A DNA stretch of 47,884 bases, from assembly GCA_937125475.1 (NCBI GenBank), contig CAKZLL010000023.1:1-47884 (forward strand), in the 5' to 3' direction. Below the pieces are notes generated by a model. The model did no database searches. It was not told the DNA's origin and worked only from the letters and a program-made list of their open reading frames with translations. The translations under genes and the position numbers were made by a program. The first letter of the stretch is position 1; each line of letters opens with the position of its first letter. Below, piece by piece: positions 15,494 to 24,474 of the stretch. The stretch is from an uncultured Saprospiraceae bacterium. Lineage in GTDB: Bacteria; Bacteroidota; Bacteroidia; Chitinophagales; Saprospiraceae.

Positions 15494-15590
15494 TATTTTG
15501 TGATTTTGTGATTTTGTGATTGTAAGATTGTATTGCAGTTTTACAATCAGCGAAGCGACACAATTTTACAATCACACAATCATAACAATT
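15494..15590. repeat. Tandem 8-mer repeat and inverted repeat between TonB-like and UDG genes
   Basis: Three near-perfect copies of ATTTTGTG followed by ATTGTAAG form a left arm (~15494-15533) that pairs with CAATTTTACAATCACAC and following bases (~15560-15589). The stop codon of the glycosylase gene (15580-15582) is inside the right arm. It can act as a bidirectional terminator, or as a variable slippage tract. Confidence 0.6.
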
Positions 15591-16167
15591 TACTAACCCG
15601 TTCTTTTAAAATCGGAACTACTTCCGCTTCAAACCAAGGATTTTTTTTGTGCCAACCATAATTTCTTGGCGAAGGATGAACAATTGGTAAATATTTTGGC
15701 AAATAACTATCATAATTCATCACCGTTTCCGTTAATGTTTTTTTACGGCTTTTGCCTAGAAAGTATTTTTGTGCATACATACCAATCACCAAAGTCAATT
15801 CCACATTTGGCAATAATTTTAACACTTTTTCATGCCAAAGCGTAGCACATTCTTTTCGAGGTGGTAAATCTCCGCGATCGCCCGTTCCAGGATAACAAAA
15901 TCCCATAGGAACAATTGCTATTTTACTATCATCATAAAAAATATCACTATCAATATCCATCCATTTTCGAAGCCGATTGCCACTCGGATCATTCCACGGA
16001 ATACCAGATTTGTGAACTCGAATCCCTGGAGCTTGCCCAACAATCAATATTTTAGCACTTGATTGAGCTGCCAAAACAGGTCGTGCGCCCATAGGAAGAT
16101 GATCTTCACAAAAGGTACACGTTTTAATTTCAGCGAGTAAAATTTTTAATTCTTCTTCTATTGACAT
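15580..16167 (-). CDS. Uracil-DNA glycosylase superfamily protein, four-cysteine type (195 aa)
   Basis: The UDG fold motifs are visible: motif 1 LIVGQAPGIRVHKSGIPW at ~41-58 and motif 3 HPSPRN at 164-169. Four cysteines (C17-x2-C20, C91 and C107) have the spacing seen in iron-sulfur family 4/5 uracil-DNA glycosylases, suggesting a 4Fe-4S cluster. The enzyme would remove uracil or damaged bases from DNA. In motif 1 the position after GQAPG is not the GEAPG of classical family 4, so the exact family is uncertain. It is followed 3' by a repeat-built hairpin that contains its stop codon. Confidence 0.85.
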   Translation of the reverse strand: MSIEEELKILLAEIKTCTFCEDHLPMGARPVLAAQSSAKILIVGQAPGIRVHKSGIPWNDPSGNRLRKWMDIDSDIFYDDSKIAIVPMGFCYPGTGDRGDLPPRKECATLWHEKVLKLLPNVELTLVIGMYAQKYFLGKSRKKTLTETVMNYDSYLPKYLPIVHPSPRNYGWHKKNPWFEAEVVPILKERVSKLL

Positions 16168-16209
16168 TATTTATTATTCTCAATAATTACTCCTAATCCT
16201 TAATTCTAT

Positions 16210-16536
16210 TTATTCAATACTATCAAAAGGAAATGGTTTAATTTCAACAACTGGTTTTTCTGGTTTTGTCGGTCTTTTGATAATAAAATCCCCTTCGCGT
16301 AAATCCTTTGCATAAGTTTCTGCTACTAGCGAATCGACAATAGGAATAGCTTTCCGCAATGCCCTACTTTTGCATTCCGCTGCTCGTTCTTGCTGATAAG
16401 CCTTAATTTTCTGATCTAATAACTGCTGAATTTTGGCTTCATCAGACATTTTCTTACCAGCCTCATCTTTTGGCTGAAACGCCAAAATCCCAACCACAAA
16501 AACGCCAATCATTCCAATAAAAAAAATCCGTTTCAT
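16210..16536 (-). CDS. Small membrane-anchored or secreted protein of unknown function (108 aa)
   Basis: The likely start is the second Met (16536, MKRIFFIGMIGVFVVGIL); the frame extends upstream to 16557, but the later start puts a hydrophobic signal or anchor right at the N-terminus. After the hydrophobic segment comes a charged helical region (DEAKIQQLLDQKIKAYQQERAAECKS split around residue 50), then IPIVDSLVAETY and a Pro/Lys-rich tail. It resembles the 84-aa lipoprotein at 9673-9927 in the C...VDSL region. I do not recognise a family. Confidence 0.6.
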   Translation of the reverse strand: MKRIFFIGMIGVFVVGILAFQPKDEAGKKMSDEAKIQQLLDQKIKAYQQERAAECKSRALRKAIPIVDSLVAETYAKDLREGDFIIKRPTKPEKPVVEIKPFPFDSIE

Positions 16537-16570
16537 CCTTTCATTATTAAAAAACACCCAATTAGCTCCA

Positions 16571-16617
16571 CGCCAACTCGGTCATTATCAATTATCAACT
16601 CTCCATTATCAATTAGC
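16571..16617 (-). repeat. AT-rich repeat after the Pnkp stop codon (copy 2 of the 26-bp exact repeat)
   Basis: On the minus strand, directly after the Pnkp stop, come AATTGATAATGG, AGAGTT and GATAATTGATAATGACCG followed by AGTTGGCG. Positions 16571-16596 are the exact reverse complement of 9571-9596. Both copies lie immediately downstream of a stop codon in the same orientation relative to the gene. Confidence 0.75.
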
Positions 16618-19176
16618 CTAAAGTCTTGGATCAACTCGTTCACTTTCTAATGCAAGCACCCCAAAAACACATTCATGGACTTTTCTAATTGGTTCTTGTT
16701 TTACAAAACGTTCCAATGCTTCGATTCCTAAAGCAAATTCTCGCAATGCTAAAGAACGTTTTCGACCCAAATTTCGCTTTCGCAAACGTACCAAATTTTC
16801 ATCCAAAGTATAATCTGCGCCATAAATAATACGCAAATATTCTCTTCCTCTACATTTAATTGCAGGCTGAATAATGTCTTTTTCGGTTCGTGCAATAAAA
16901 TCATAAGGTTTCACGACCATTCCTTCGCCTTGATTATTAGTCAATTCCAACCACCAATTTGTCGCTGCTTCAATTGCTTTTTCATCATTCAAATCTACAA
17001 TACGAAAAGCAGTAGCTCGTAATAATTCAGCATTTGCAGCACAAATTTGATGAATAGTTCTCATATGCCATTCATGATTTTTGTCGGTATGAACTTTTCC
17101 TTCGGTTGCCAAAATATGAAAAGGCGCGATTTGAATATCATCAACAGAATCCACATTCTCGCAATATGCACGATAAGCAATTTGATAATCTTTAATATTT
17201 TCTAATCGTTTTTCGTACTTCGATTCTAATTCTTCTACCTCCAGTCCTCTGGCTCTGGCTTTCGCCAAAACGGCTTGTGTCGCACTCAATGCCTGTTTTC
17301 CTGATGTACCTACCGCTGCGTATTGTGTCTGAATGAGTGATTTTGCTTTGAAGCTCCAAGGCAAAATTTCACAATCTAATAAGATCCAATCAGTTTCAAG
17401 TTCAGCCCAAATATTGGCTTTAGTCAATGCAGTTTGTAATCTTTCTAAAACCGTTTTCTCAATTTCACTATCCGTAAAAAACGGGCGACCTGTTCGCGTA
17501 TAAGCCACGCCATTGCTTGCTTTCATCGCTCCAAAACGATTTTTTGAAACTGTTTCATCCTTGCAAACAATAATCAAACCACGCGATCCCATTTGTTTTT
17601 CTTCACAAATTACGCGCTCCATGCCCATTTTTTTATAATAATCAAAAGCATTTTCTGGATGTTCTAAAAAGCCTTCTTTCTTACTCGTTTCGCTAGGAGA
17701 CATCGTAGGCGGCAAATGAATAAGCCATTTAGGATGCATCCCAAAACGCGACATAATTTCCAAAGCAGCAATTGAATTATCTTCGCGCAATGTAACATTT
17801 TTTCGCAATGCCGTTGTAACTGCTCGCTTTCCAGTCACGTCTTTTATATCTAAAATATCATCGTGAACCTGTTGAGCAGATAAAGCCGCATTGCCCGAAG
17901 TTAATGGTTTTTTCGGTTCAGAATACATTTCTTTTGCAGGAATTTCTACTAATTCTCGCTCAGGATAACGCAAAGCCGTCAATTTTCCACCAAAAACACA
18001 ACCTGTATCAATGTCAATTGTATTGTTGAGCCATTCCGCACTCGGCACAGGCGTATGACCATAAACCACAACCGATTTGCCTCGATAATCCAACGCCCAA
18101 TTCAAACGAACTGGCAAACCAAATTCATCAATTTCGCCCGTTGTATCGCCGTATAGGCAAAAAGAACGGACTTTTCCAGACGCTCGCCCTTGCATTGATT
18201 CTTTAAGTCCTGCGTGAGCAACGACCAATTTTCCGCCATCCACTACATAATGACTGATCAATCCTTTCAAAAATACTCGAACTTCCTCATGGAAAGATTC
18301 GGGTTCTTGGGACATTTGCATCATGGTTTCTTCCAAACCGTATTTAAGCTGGATATTTCGCCCTTTAAGGACTCTCAATAATTTATCATCATGATTGCCA
18401 CAAACACAAAGTGCGGTTTTATTCTCAACCATTGACATGACAATTTTCAAAACCCGTGGTGAATCTGGCCCTCGATCTGTTAAATCTCCAACAAAAAAGG
18501 CTTTCCGATCTGCTGGCGGTGTGATTTGGAAACCATACTTATATTTCTCGTCTCTTTCAATGGTATAATTCAATTTTTCCAATAACATTTCCAATTCATC
18601 CGCACAACCATGTACATCACCGATAATATCGAATGGACCAGTAATTTCACGTTTATCATTCAACAATTTAAATCGCTTAACGACCGCTTGATTGACTTCT
18701 TCTTCTGATTTTAAATTGTAATAAGTACGAACGCCTTCTTTCTTCAATTGTCGAAAAGTTCGTCTTAAATCCTTTAGATGACTCTTGATTACATGAATAC
18801 CAAAATTTCTATCCGCTCTCGCATTATGACGAGTGATTAGCACGCTTTCGGGCAAATCGAAAATAATTCCAGTTGATAAAACATGGTATTTTTTTGCTAG
18901 TTGAAGTAATTTTTGACGACCATGTTGTTGTACATTCGTCGCATCAACTACGGTTAGTTTACCTCTTTTTAATCGTTTAGCAACGATAAAATGTAAGACA
19001 TCAAAAGCGTCAGCCGTTGCGTCCATACTGTTTTCATCATCATCGACAATAGCACGGCAATAATCAGATGAAATGATTTCGGTAGGTAAAAAATGTTGTC
19101 GAGCAAAAGTAGATTTACCCGAGCTAGTAGCTCCGATAAGGAGAATTAAAGAACAATCGGGGATTCTGATTTCCAT
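16618..19176 (-). CDS. pnkp: Polynucleotide kinase-phosphatase-ligase (bacterial Pnkp, 852 aa)
   Basis: This is a three-domain RNA end-healing and sealing enzyme. The N-terminal 5'-OH polynucleotide kinase has the P-loop GATSSGKST at 15-23. A binuclear metallophosphoesterase domain follows with GDVHG (186-190), GDLTDRG (230-236), GNHDD (260-264), HAG (321-323) and GHTP (373-376), acting as 2',3'-phosphatase. The C-terminal ligase/adenylyltransferase domain has the likely nucleotidyl Lys527 in EEKQMGSRG. Length fits the family. In most bacteria Pnkp acts with the 2'-O-methyltransferase Hen1, encoded next door; no hen1 is in the flanks here. A promoter candidate lies at 19259-19291. Confidence 0.95.
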   Translation of the reverse strand: MEIRIPDCSLILLIGATSSGKSTFARQHFLPTEIISSDYCRAIVDDDENSMDATADAFDVLHFIVAKRLKRGKLTVVDATNVQQHGRQKLLQLAKKYHVLSTGIIFDLPESVLITRHNARADRNFGIHVIKSHLKDLRRTFRQLKKEGVRTYYNLKSEEEVNQAVVKRFKLLNDKREITGPFDIIGDVHGCADELEMLLEKLNYTIERDEKYKYGFQITPPADRKAFFVGDLTDRGPDSPRVLKIVMSMVENKTALCVCGNHDDKLLRVLKGRNIQLKYGLEETMMQMSQEPESFHEEVRVFLKGLISHYVVDGGKLVVAHAGLKESMQGRASGKVRSFCLYGDTTGEIDEFGLPVRLNWALDYRGKSVVVYGHTPVPSAEWLNNTIDIDTGCVFGGKLTALRYPERELVEIPAKEMYSEPKKPLTSGNAALSAQQVHDDILDIKDVTGKRAVTTALRKNVTLREDNSIAALEIMSRFGMHPKWLIHLPPTMSPSETSKKEGFLEHPENAFDYYKKMGMERVICEEKQMGSRGLIIVCKDETVSKNRFGAMKASNGVAYTRTGRPFFTDSEIEKTVLERLQTALTKANIWAELETDWILLDCEILPWSFKAKSLIQTQYAAVGTSGKQALSATQAVLAKARARGLEVEELESKYEKRLENIKDYQIAYRAYCENVDSVDDIQIAPFHILATEGKVHTDKNHEWHMRTIHQICAANAELLRATAFRIVDLNDEKAIEAATNWWLELTNNQGEGMVVKPYDFIARTEKDIIQPAIKCRGREYLRIIYGADYTLDENLVRLRKRNLGRKRSLALREFALGIEALERFVKQEPIRKVHECVFGVLALESERVDPRL

Positions 19177-19258
19177 ATTTATTTTTAATTTAGGGACAAG
19201 GAAATAAATAACCTACCCAAGATTATTTTTTGCGCGCTCCCTTAAATCGCTGCTTTGT

Positions 19259-19291
19259 CAAAGATAATAATAGTTCAATAAGTTCCCCAAA
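19259..19291 (-). promoter_or_regulatory. Candidate promoter for pnkp
   Basis: On the minus strand TTTG (19291-19288) is followed after 21 bp by TATCTTTG (19266-19259), matching the Bacteroidota TTTG-N19-21-TAnnTTTG promoter. The start codon is 83 bp downstream. Confidence 0.6.
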
Positions 19292-19294
19292 TGA

Positions 19295-19324
19295 TTGACC
19301 TTTCCTCTTTTATCTCTATCTTTA
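19295..19324 (+). promoter_or_regulatory. Candidate promoter for the tandem secreted paralogues
   Basis: TTG (19295-19297), 19 bp, then TATCTTTA (19317-19324), one base off TAnnTTTG, 40 bp before the start codon at 19365. It is divergent from the pnkp promoter. Confidence 0.45.
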
Positions 19325-19364
19325 TTTAGAAAAACATTCATTTAATATCCACAAAACAAGTTTT

Positions 19365-20603
19365 ATGATTTTTAAAAACAAACTAACATTTATCCTCATT
19401 TTTTGCCTTTCTCATACCTTTTCTGGTAATAGCCAAAGTTTAGAATTTCAATGGAAAAAGAATTTTGAAAGCGAGAAAGGCAACTCGATCAGCGCCGTAA
19501 TTGAGGACGATGCTGGTCATATTGTTTTTGCTGGTGAGACTCGAAATGAGCACGCTCAATTAGATCTTTGGCTACTCAAAATTGATAAGTTAGGCAGAAC
19601 AATTTGGACTAAAAATTTTCCAAGAAGAGGACATCAAAGGGTTTTTTCACTCCTTAAAACCGAAACAGGTTTTATGGTTGGAGCTAATGATATTCCAACG
19701 AGAACAGCTGCTCGCCCATTCGTTTTATTTGTTGATAATGATGGAAATGCAACTAAAAAAACTAAAATTAAATACAAACAAGAGTTACGATTAAAGAAGC
19801 TCAAAAAAGTAGGTGATGACTTTTATGGTGTTGGAATAACCATCAAACCTATGGAAGATATTTTCACAGATGGCATTTTAATGAAATTCAATAAGGATTT
19901 TGATCTTGTTTCGGAAATGAACTTTCAACCCGATTCGGTCATTTTAGAACATCCTGTTACTAAATTACCTTGGAACTACGTTTCGACCGCAGAACCTAGA
20001 GATTTCTTAGTGATGGATGATGAAACGTTGCTTTTGACTGGTTATCAATCCTCAGAAAAAGTAACTGATTTTTGGACTGCCAATATTGATTTTAAAAACA
20101 AAAAAATACGCTGGGAAAGTAAAATTAATCAACATTTTGGTGGAAATGAGGCTTTTCAGTTGATCGAAACACCAGACCATCAACCCTTAATGATTGGAAC
20201 AAGATTTGACATTATCGGAGAAGTAGGAACTTACTATGGTAATGCAATAAAATTTGATAAAGAAACAGGAAAAGTCCTTTTTTCCGAGTTATATCAAGCT
20301 AAAAAGACTAACCGATTTGATCGTATTCTTCAAGCTTTCCCTACCAAAAACGGCTGTTTTTTAGTCGGATTGAGCGGGTTAGATCCTTATCGTCTAACAA
20401 AAGGGGAAGTACCACAAGATATTTGGGTTGTCTTTATTGATCATGATGGGAAAATGTTATGGGAACAAACCATTCCTCAAGTCGGAGAAGAACGTGGCGT
20501 GAATTTTTTAGTCACCGCCGAAAACGAGTATTATATTTTTGCGAAAGCTTATCAAAAAAATGGGACAGGTGATTTACAGGTTTTAAAGATTGCATTTCCG
20601 TAA
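19365..20603 (+). CDS. Secreted beta-propeller-like protein, tandem paralogue 1 (412 aa)
   Basis: A signal peptide (MIFKNKLTFILIFCLS through GNSQS, ~24 residues) is followed by about six propeller-like repeats with recurring motifs such as IVFAGETRNE, LDLWLLKIDKLGRTIWTK, MVGANDIP and LLLTGYQSSEK. The pattern resembles PQQ/BamB-like or delta-60-repeat propellers, but I cannot name the family. It has no T9SS-type C-terminal domain. The next gene is a close copy over its whole length, including part of the leader upstream of the start (ATTTAAnATnC, then AGGTTTTATGA-like). Function unknown; extracytoplasmic location is well supported. Confidence 0.8.
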   Translation: MIFKNKLTFILIFCLSHTFSGNSQSLEFQWKKNFESEKGNSISAVIEDDAGHIVFAGETRNEHAQLDLWLLKIDKLGRTIWTKNFPRRGHQRVFSLLKTETGFMVGANDIPTRTAARPFVLFVDNDGNATKKTKIKYKQELRLKKLKKVGDDFYGVGITIKPMEDIFTDGILMKFNKDFDLVSEMNFQPDSVILEHPVTKLPWNYVSTAEPRDFLVMDDETLLLTGYQSSEKVTDFWTANIDFKNKKIRWESKINQHFGGNEAFQLIETPDHQPLMIGTRFDIIGEVGTYYGNAIKFDKETGKVLFSELYQAKKTNRFDRILQAFPTKNGCFLVGLSGLDPYRLTKGEVPQDIWVVFIDHDGKMLWEQTIPQVGEERGVNFLVTAENEYYIFAKAYQKNGTGDLQVLKIAFP

Positions 20604-20609
20604 TGATGG

Positions 20610-20664
20610 AATTGTGGGATTGATAAAATTTAGACTTTGCTTCAATACAATCACACAATTTTTT
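20610..20664. terminator. Repeat-built terminator between the tandem paralogues
   Basis: AATTGTGGGATTG (20610-20622) pairs with CAATCACACAATT (20648-20660) with one mismatch, followed by TTTT. The arms are made of the same ATTGTG-type units as the repeats at 15494-15590. Confidence 0.6.
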
Positions 20665-20699
20665 CAATCACTATTATTTAACATTCAAAAACAGGTTTT

Positions 20700-21935
20700 A
20701 TGACTTTTAAAAACAAACTAATATTTCTTCTTATTTTTTGCTTTTGTTATTCTTTTTATGGCAATAGCCAAAGTTTAGTTGTTCAATGGAAAAAGAATTT
20801 TGGAGGAGAGAAAAATGATGCGATTAGTGCCATAGTCGAAGATGATGCTGGTGATATTGTTCTGACAGGTGAAAATCAAAACGAGCATAATCAATTGGAT
20901 CTTTGGATTCTCAAGATTGATAAAACGGGCAAAACGATTTGGAGCAAAACTTTTCCAAAGAGAGGACATCAAAGGGCTTTTTCGATTCTCAAAACCGAAA
21001 CGGGTTTTATAATTGGTGGGAATGATGTTCCGACAGGGACACAAGCTCGTCCATTTATTTTGTTTATAGATAATGATGGAAATAAAACTAAAAAAATCAC
21101 AATTGAATATCAACAAGAATTGCGCTTCACGAAACTCAAAAAAATAGGCAATTATTTTTATGCGATTGGAACGACTAGCCGCCCGTCAAATGATCTTTTC
21201 ACAGATGGCGTTTTAATTAAATTCAATAAAAACTTTGATGTCGTTTGGGAAATGAAATTCAAATCTGAACCGCTCATTCATGAGCATCCGATTACTAAAA
21301 AACCTTGGCATTATGCTTCAACGGCAGAACCTAGGGATTTTTTAGTGATGAATGACGAAACTTTGATTTTGACGGGTTATCAATCTTCTAAAAAAGTAAC
21401 CGATTTCTGGACGATGAATATTGATACTAAAAATCAAAAAATACGCTGGGAAAGTAAAATCAATACTTATTATGGTGGTAATGAGGCTTTTCAATTAGTC
21501 AAAACGCCTGATAATCAACCTTTAATGATTGGAACGCGGTATGATAAACCAAAAGATTTTACCTATTTTGGTAATGTTATTAAATTTGATAAAACAACTG
21601 GAAAGGTACTTTTTTCGGAACTTTATCAAGCGGAAAAAACAGAACTTTTTGATCGTATTCTTAGCGCTTTTCCTTCAAAAAATGGTTGTTTTTTAATTGG
21701 ATTGACTGGAACAAATCCTTCTCGCGTAACAACAGCGGAAGTACCACAGGATATTTGGGTCGTTTTCATTGATCACGATGGAAAAATGTTAGGGGAGGAA
21801 ACTATTCCTCAAATTGGTGAAGAACGAGGTATTGATTTTTTAGTCACCGCTAAAAATGAGTATTTTATTTTTGCGAAAATTTATAAGGAAAACGGTACGA
21901 CTGATTTGCAGGTTTTAAAAGTAGGATTTCCATAA
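20700..21935 (+). CDS. Secreted beta-propeller-like protein, tandem paralogue 2 (411 aa)
   Basis: The signal peptide (MTFKNKLIFLLIFCFCYS...NSQS) and the same repeat layout as the preceding protein are present, with clearly over two thirds of residues identical by eye and one two-residue gap near residue 285 (DKPKDFTYFGN versus DIIGEVGTYYGN). Conserved segments include GHQRAFSILKTETGF, STAEPRDFLVM and VPQDIWVVFIDHDGKML. The copies have diverged in both silent and amino-acid positions, so the duplication is not very recent. Function unknown. It is convergent with the M48 protease gene. Confidence 0.8.
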   Translation: MTFKNKLIFLLIFCFCYSFYGNSQSLVVQWKKNFGGEKNDAISAIVEDDAGDIVLTGENQNEHNQLDLWILKIDKTGKTIWSKTFPKRGHQRAFSILKTETGFIIGGNDVPTGTQARPFILFIDNDGNKTKKITIEYQQELRFTKLKKIGNYFYAIGTTSRPSNDLFTDGVLIKFNKNFDVVWEMKFKSEPLIHEHPITKKPWHYASTAEPRDFLVMNDETLILTGYQSSKKVTDFWTMNIDTKNQKIRWESKINTYYGGNEAFQLVKTPDNQPLMIGTRYDKPKDFTYFGNVIKFDKTTGKVLFSELYQAEKTELFDRILSAFPSKNGCFLIGLTGTNPSRVTTAEVPQDIWVVFIDHDGKMLGEETIPQIGEERGIDFLVTAKNEYFIFAKIYKENGTTDLQVLKVGFP

Positions 21936-21950
21936 CTATTATGATTGTTG

Positions 21951-22001
21951 GATTGCTTGATTGTTGTGAATTAACTGATGTTTTTCAACAATCAAGCAAT
22001 C
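21951..22001. terminator. Bidirectional terminator between convergent genes
   Basis: GATTGCTTGATTGTTG (21951-21966) pairs perfectly with CAACAATCAAGCAATC (21986-22001). Flanking ATTGTT/AACAAT units lengthen it. It is built of TGATTG-like iterations, as in the other repeat hairpins. Confidence 0.7.
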
Positions 22002-22025
22002 ATAACAATCAAGCAATTCAGCAAT

Positions 22026-23504
22026 TTATTTTCCTACTGTTTTAATTAGCGTTCCGCTAGTCAATGGCTGTGTCAATTCCATACCATTCAAAATTGCCAA
22101 CTCATTATGACGATCCGAAGATTGATTGAACTGTCCTAAAACTTGTTGCAAAGTTCCTGCTTTTTTGACTGTTTGAATTTTAATTCGTTCTGGCTGACGA
22201 GATAATTTGTCTGGATCAGTCAATGTTCTAAAATTACTCATCACATTTCTAAAATATCCCTCTTGCCCTGAAAAATCTGTAATTGCTGCAACTCCCATTA
22301 GGTTGTAAATCAAGCCATTATATTCTACCAGAGTAGTCAAAATCCGAACAGGTGCTTGCTCTTGTTGTTGTTGCTGCTGACCTTGTTCTGCGGCTGCTGG
22401 CACTTGCTCTGCAATATACTCCAAACCATTCAAGCCATTGATATTTATTTTTTTAGAACTGATTTCTTTCAATTTGTATTTAGTCAACATATCCGTTTTG
22501 ACTTGATCCAAAGACGTTCCTGACCCTGCGGTAAGTTGCATCATGGCTTTGCCTGATTCTGGTGCCATTTGGAACGATGCTGGCGAATTTTGATATTTCC
22601 AATCTGTTGGAACAGGAAATTGAAATTTTAATTCTGGGTGATAGAACATCCAATTTTCGACAAAACCTTGTCGCGGATCTTCTCCATAAACCATACCCTC
22701 AATCATTCTCAAATACGAATCACGTCCAACTTTCAAATTATCTTTATTAACATTTTTTTGAATATTATCGGACATCTCGTGGACTTTCGTAAAACGATTA
22801 TCAGGATTTGGGTGCGTTGACATAAAATCAGGTACACTCTGACCGCTTGCTTTGCTTAATCGACCAATTGTACTAAAAAAGTTAGCCATATTATGAGAGT
22901 CATAACCGATACTCGTCGAATATTCAACACCCAATTTATCGGATTGACTTTCATTATCGCGGCTAAATTTCAAAAACAATAAGCCTAAACCCTGCATTGC
23001 CGTGTTTCCATATTCTCGAAATTTGGAAGAAGCAATCATTCCTCCGATGACTAATACCTGAGCAGCCATTTGTTTAGTTTGTTGTTTCGCACTATGTCGG
23101 GCAGTAATATGACCGATTTCATGTCCTAAAACACCTGCAAATTCTGCTTCATTATTGAAATGCGCCATAATTCCACGCGTAAAATAAACATAACCACCAG
23201 GTACTGCAAAAGCATTTACCACATGGGAATCAACTACTTTAAATTGATATTTTAAATGTGGTCGATGAGAAATTTTAGCCATTTGTTGCCCTTTCTCATC
23301 AATAAATTTTTGCATTTTTTCATCTTCATAAACACCAAATTGAGCTAAGACTTGAGGATTATAATTATCTCCCATCTTTTGCTCCTGGCTTTCAGAAACC
23401 AAACTTAATTCGCGCTTACCTGTAACGGGATTTCGCATACAAGAATTAGAAACTAGCGTGACCATTAGTAAGATCGCTATTGTTTTGATGGATTTTTTAG
23501 TCAT
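22026..23504 (-). CDS. M48-family metalloprotease lipoprotein (492 aa)
   Basis: The lipoprotein signal ends in VSNSC (Cys22), followed by MRNPVTGKRELSLVSE, the usual N-terminus of BepA/YfgC-like M48 proteases. The zinc site HEIGH is at 128-132, and the third ligand Glu lies in the NESQSDKLGVEYS helix (~184). A Gln-rich tract (GQQQQQQEQ, ~379-387) separates the protease from a C-terminal domain containing VKKAGTLQQVLGQF and LNGMELTQPLTSGTLIKTV, a LysM-like or related peptidoglycan-associated module. It probably does quality control of outer-membrane proteins in the periplasm. It is transcribed alone. Confidence 0.92.
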   Translation of the reverse strand: MTKKSIKTIAILLMVTLVSNSCMRNPVTGKRELSLVSESQEQKMGDNYNPQVLAQFGVYEDEKMQKFIDEKGQQMAKISHRPHLKYQFKVVDSHVVNAFAVPGGYVYFTRGIMAHFNNEAEFAGVLGHEIGHITARHSAKQQTKQMAAQVLVIGGMIASSKFREYGNTAMQGLGLLFLKFSRDNESQSDKLGVEYSTSIGYDSHNMANFFSTIGRLSKASGQSVPDFMSTHPNPDNRFTKVHEMSDNIQKNVNKDNLKVGRDSYLRMIEGMVYGEDPRQGFVENWMFYHPELKFQFPVPTDWKYQNSPASFQMAPESGKAMMQLTAGSGTSLDQVKTDMLTKYKLKEISSKKININGLNGLEYIAEQVPAAAEQGQQQQQQEQAPVRILTTLVEYNGLIYNLMGVAAITDFSGQEGYFRNVMSNFRTLTDPDKLSRQPERIKIQTVKKAGTLQQVLGQFNQSSDRHNELAILNGMELTQPLTSGTLIKTVGK

Positions 23505-23670
23505 AGATCAATTGGTTTTTATTTTTATAAATTTATATTACTACTAGTTATCAGTCATTAACAGATTATAATTAAATATATAAATTTAAGACGACAGTCT
23601 AAAAAAAGTCATGAAGTAGATTGATTGTTTTTTAATAAAAAAAGCTTAACTATTTCAATTAACTATCTGA

Positions 23671-24321
23671 TTATGAATAAACTGCTGCGAAAAATGCCTT
23701 TAATTTTTGTTCATCCAAATCTCCATTTGTTCGAACAGCACTACATAAATCTACCCCAAATGGCTGAACTGTTTCAATTGCAGTCTTAACATTCCCAGCA
23801 TTTAAACCACCGGCCAAAAATAATGGAATATCAATCGCCTCTCGGATTTGTCGGCTAATATTCCAGTTATGTATTTTTCCTGTTCCGCCTAGTGTTTTTA
23901 TCTTTAAATTAGGATTACCAGAGTCTAACAAAATAGCATCGACATGTTGTGCTGCTTCAATCGCTTTTTCAATTGATTTTTCATCTAATACATGAATAAC
24001 TTGGACTAATTTTACACTTGGTAATGCTGCTTTAATTTGCTCATAAGACCCCGAGGAAAGTGCATCAACTATCTGAATAGTAGAGGTTTGCACTTTTTTA
24101 TAGTGTTGAATAATAGCTTGTGCATCCGTTTCGCTAGTCAAAAGAAATGTAGCAATTGGCGGCGGAACTTTTTGGGTGATTTGATCAATGAGTTTATCAT
24201 CAATGATACCAGGACCACTGGGCATATTTCCAACTAATCCTAAGGCATCTGCGCCATATTTAATCGCTAAATTAGCCTCTGCAATACTACTAATACAACA
24301 GATTTTTATTCGTGTTCTCAT
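23671..24321 (-). CDS. Phosphoribosylanthranilate isomerase-like protein (216 aa)
   Basis: This is a TIM-barrel TrpF homologue. The N-terminus MRTRIKICCIS carries the catalytic Cys8, with the following Gly of KICGIT replaced by Cys9. The general acid Asp lies in AILLDSG, and the phosphate-binding loops GGTGKIHNW and LAGGLNAGNV are kept. The loop that usually reads SPR is SGPGII. No other trp genes are adjacent, so it may be a paralogue with another isomerase-type role rather than the tryptophan enzyme. Single-gene unit, divergent from the sulfotransferase-like gene. Confidence 0.82.
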   Translation of the reverse strand: MRTRIKICCISSIAEANLAIKYGADALGLVGNMPSGPGIIDDKLIDQITQKVPPPIATFLLTSETDAQAIIQHYKKVQTSTIQIVDALSSGSYEQIKAALPSVKLVQVIHVLDEKSIEKAIEAAQHVDAILLDSGNPNLKIKTLGGTGKIHNWNISRQIREAIDIPLFLAGGLNAGNVKTAIETVQPFGVDLCSAVRTNGDLDEQKLKAFFAAVYS

Positions 24322-24474
24322 CTTTTACACTTTGTTATTATTTTTACTATAATTTTTTTTGATCAATACAATTATAGTAAAATAATTGCTAGTTGAAGCA
24401 GCTATATTATAAATAATATTTCAAAAATGATTATATTGCAACCATTCTATTATAGAAATTAATTGATTCACTTT

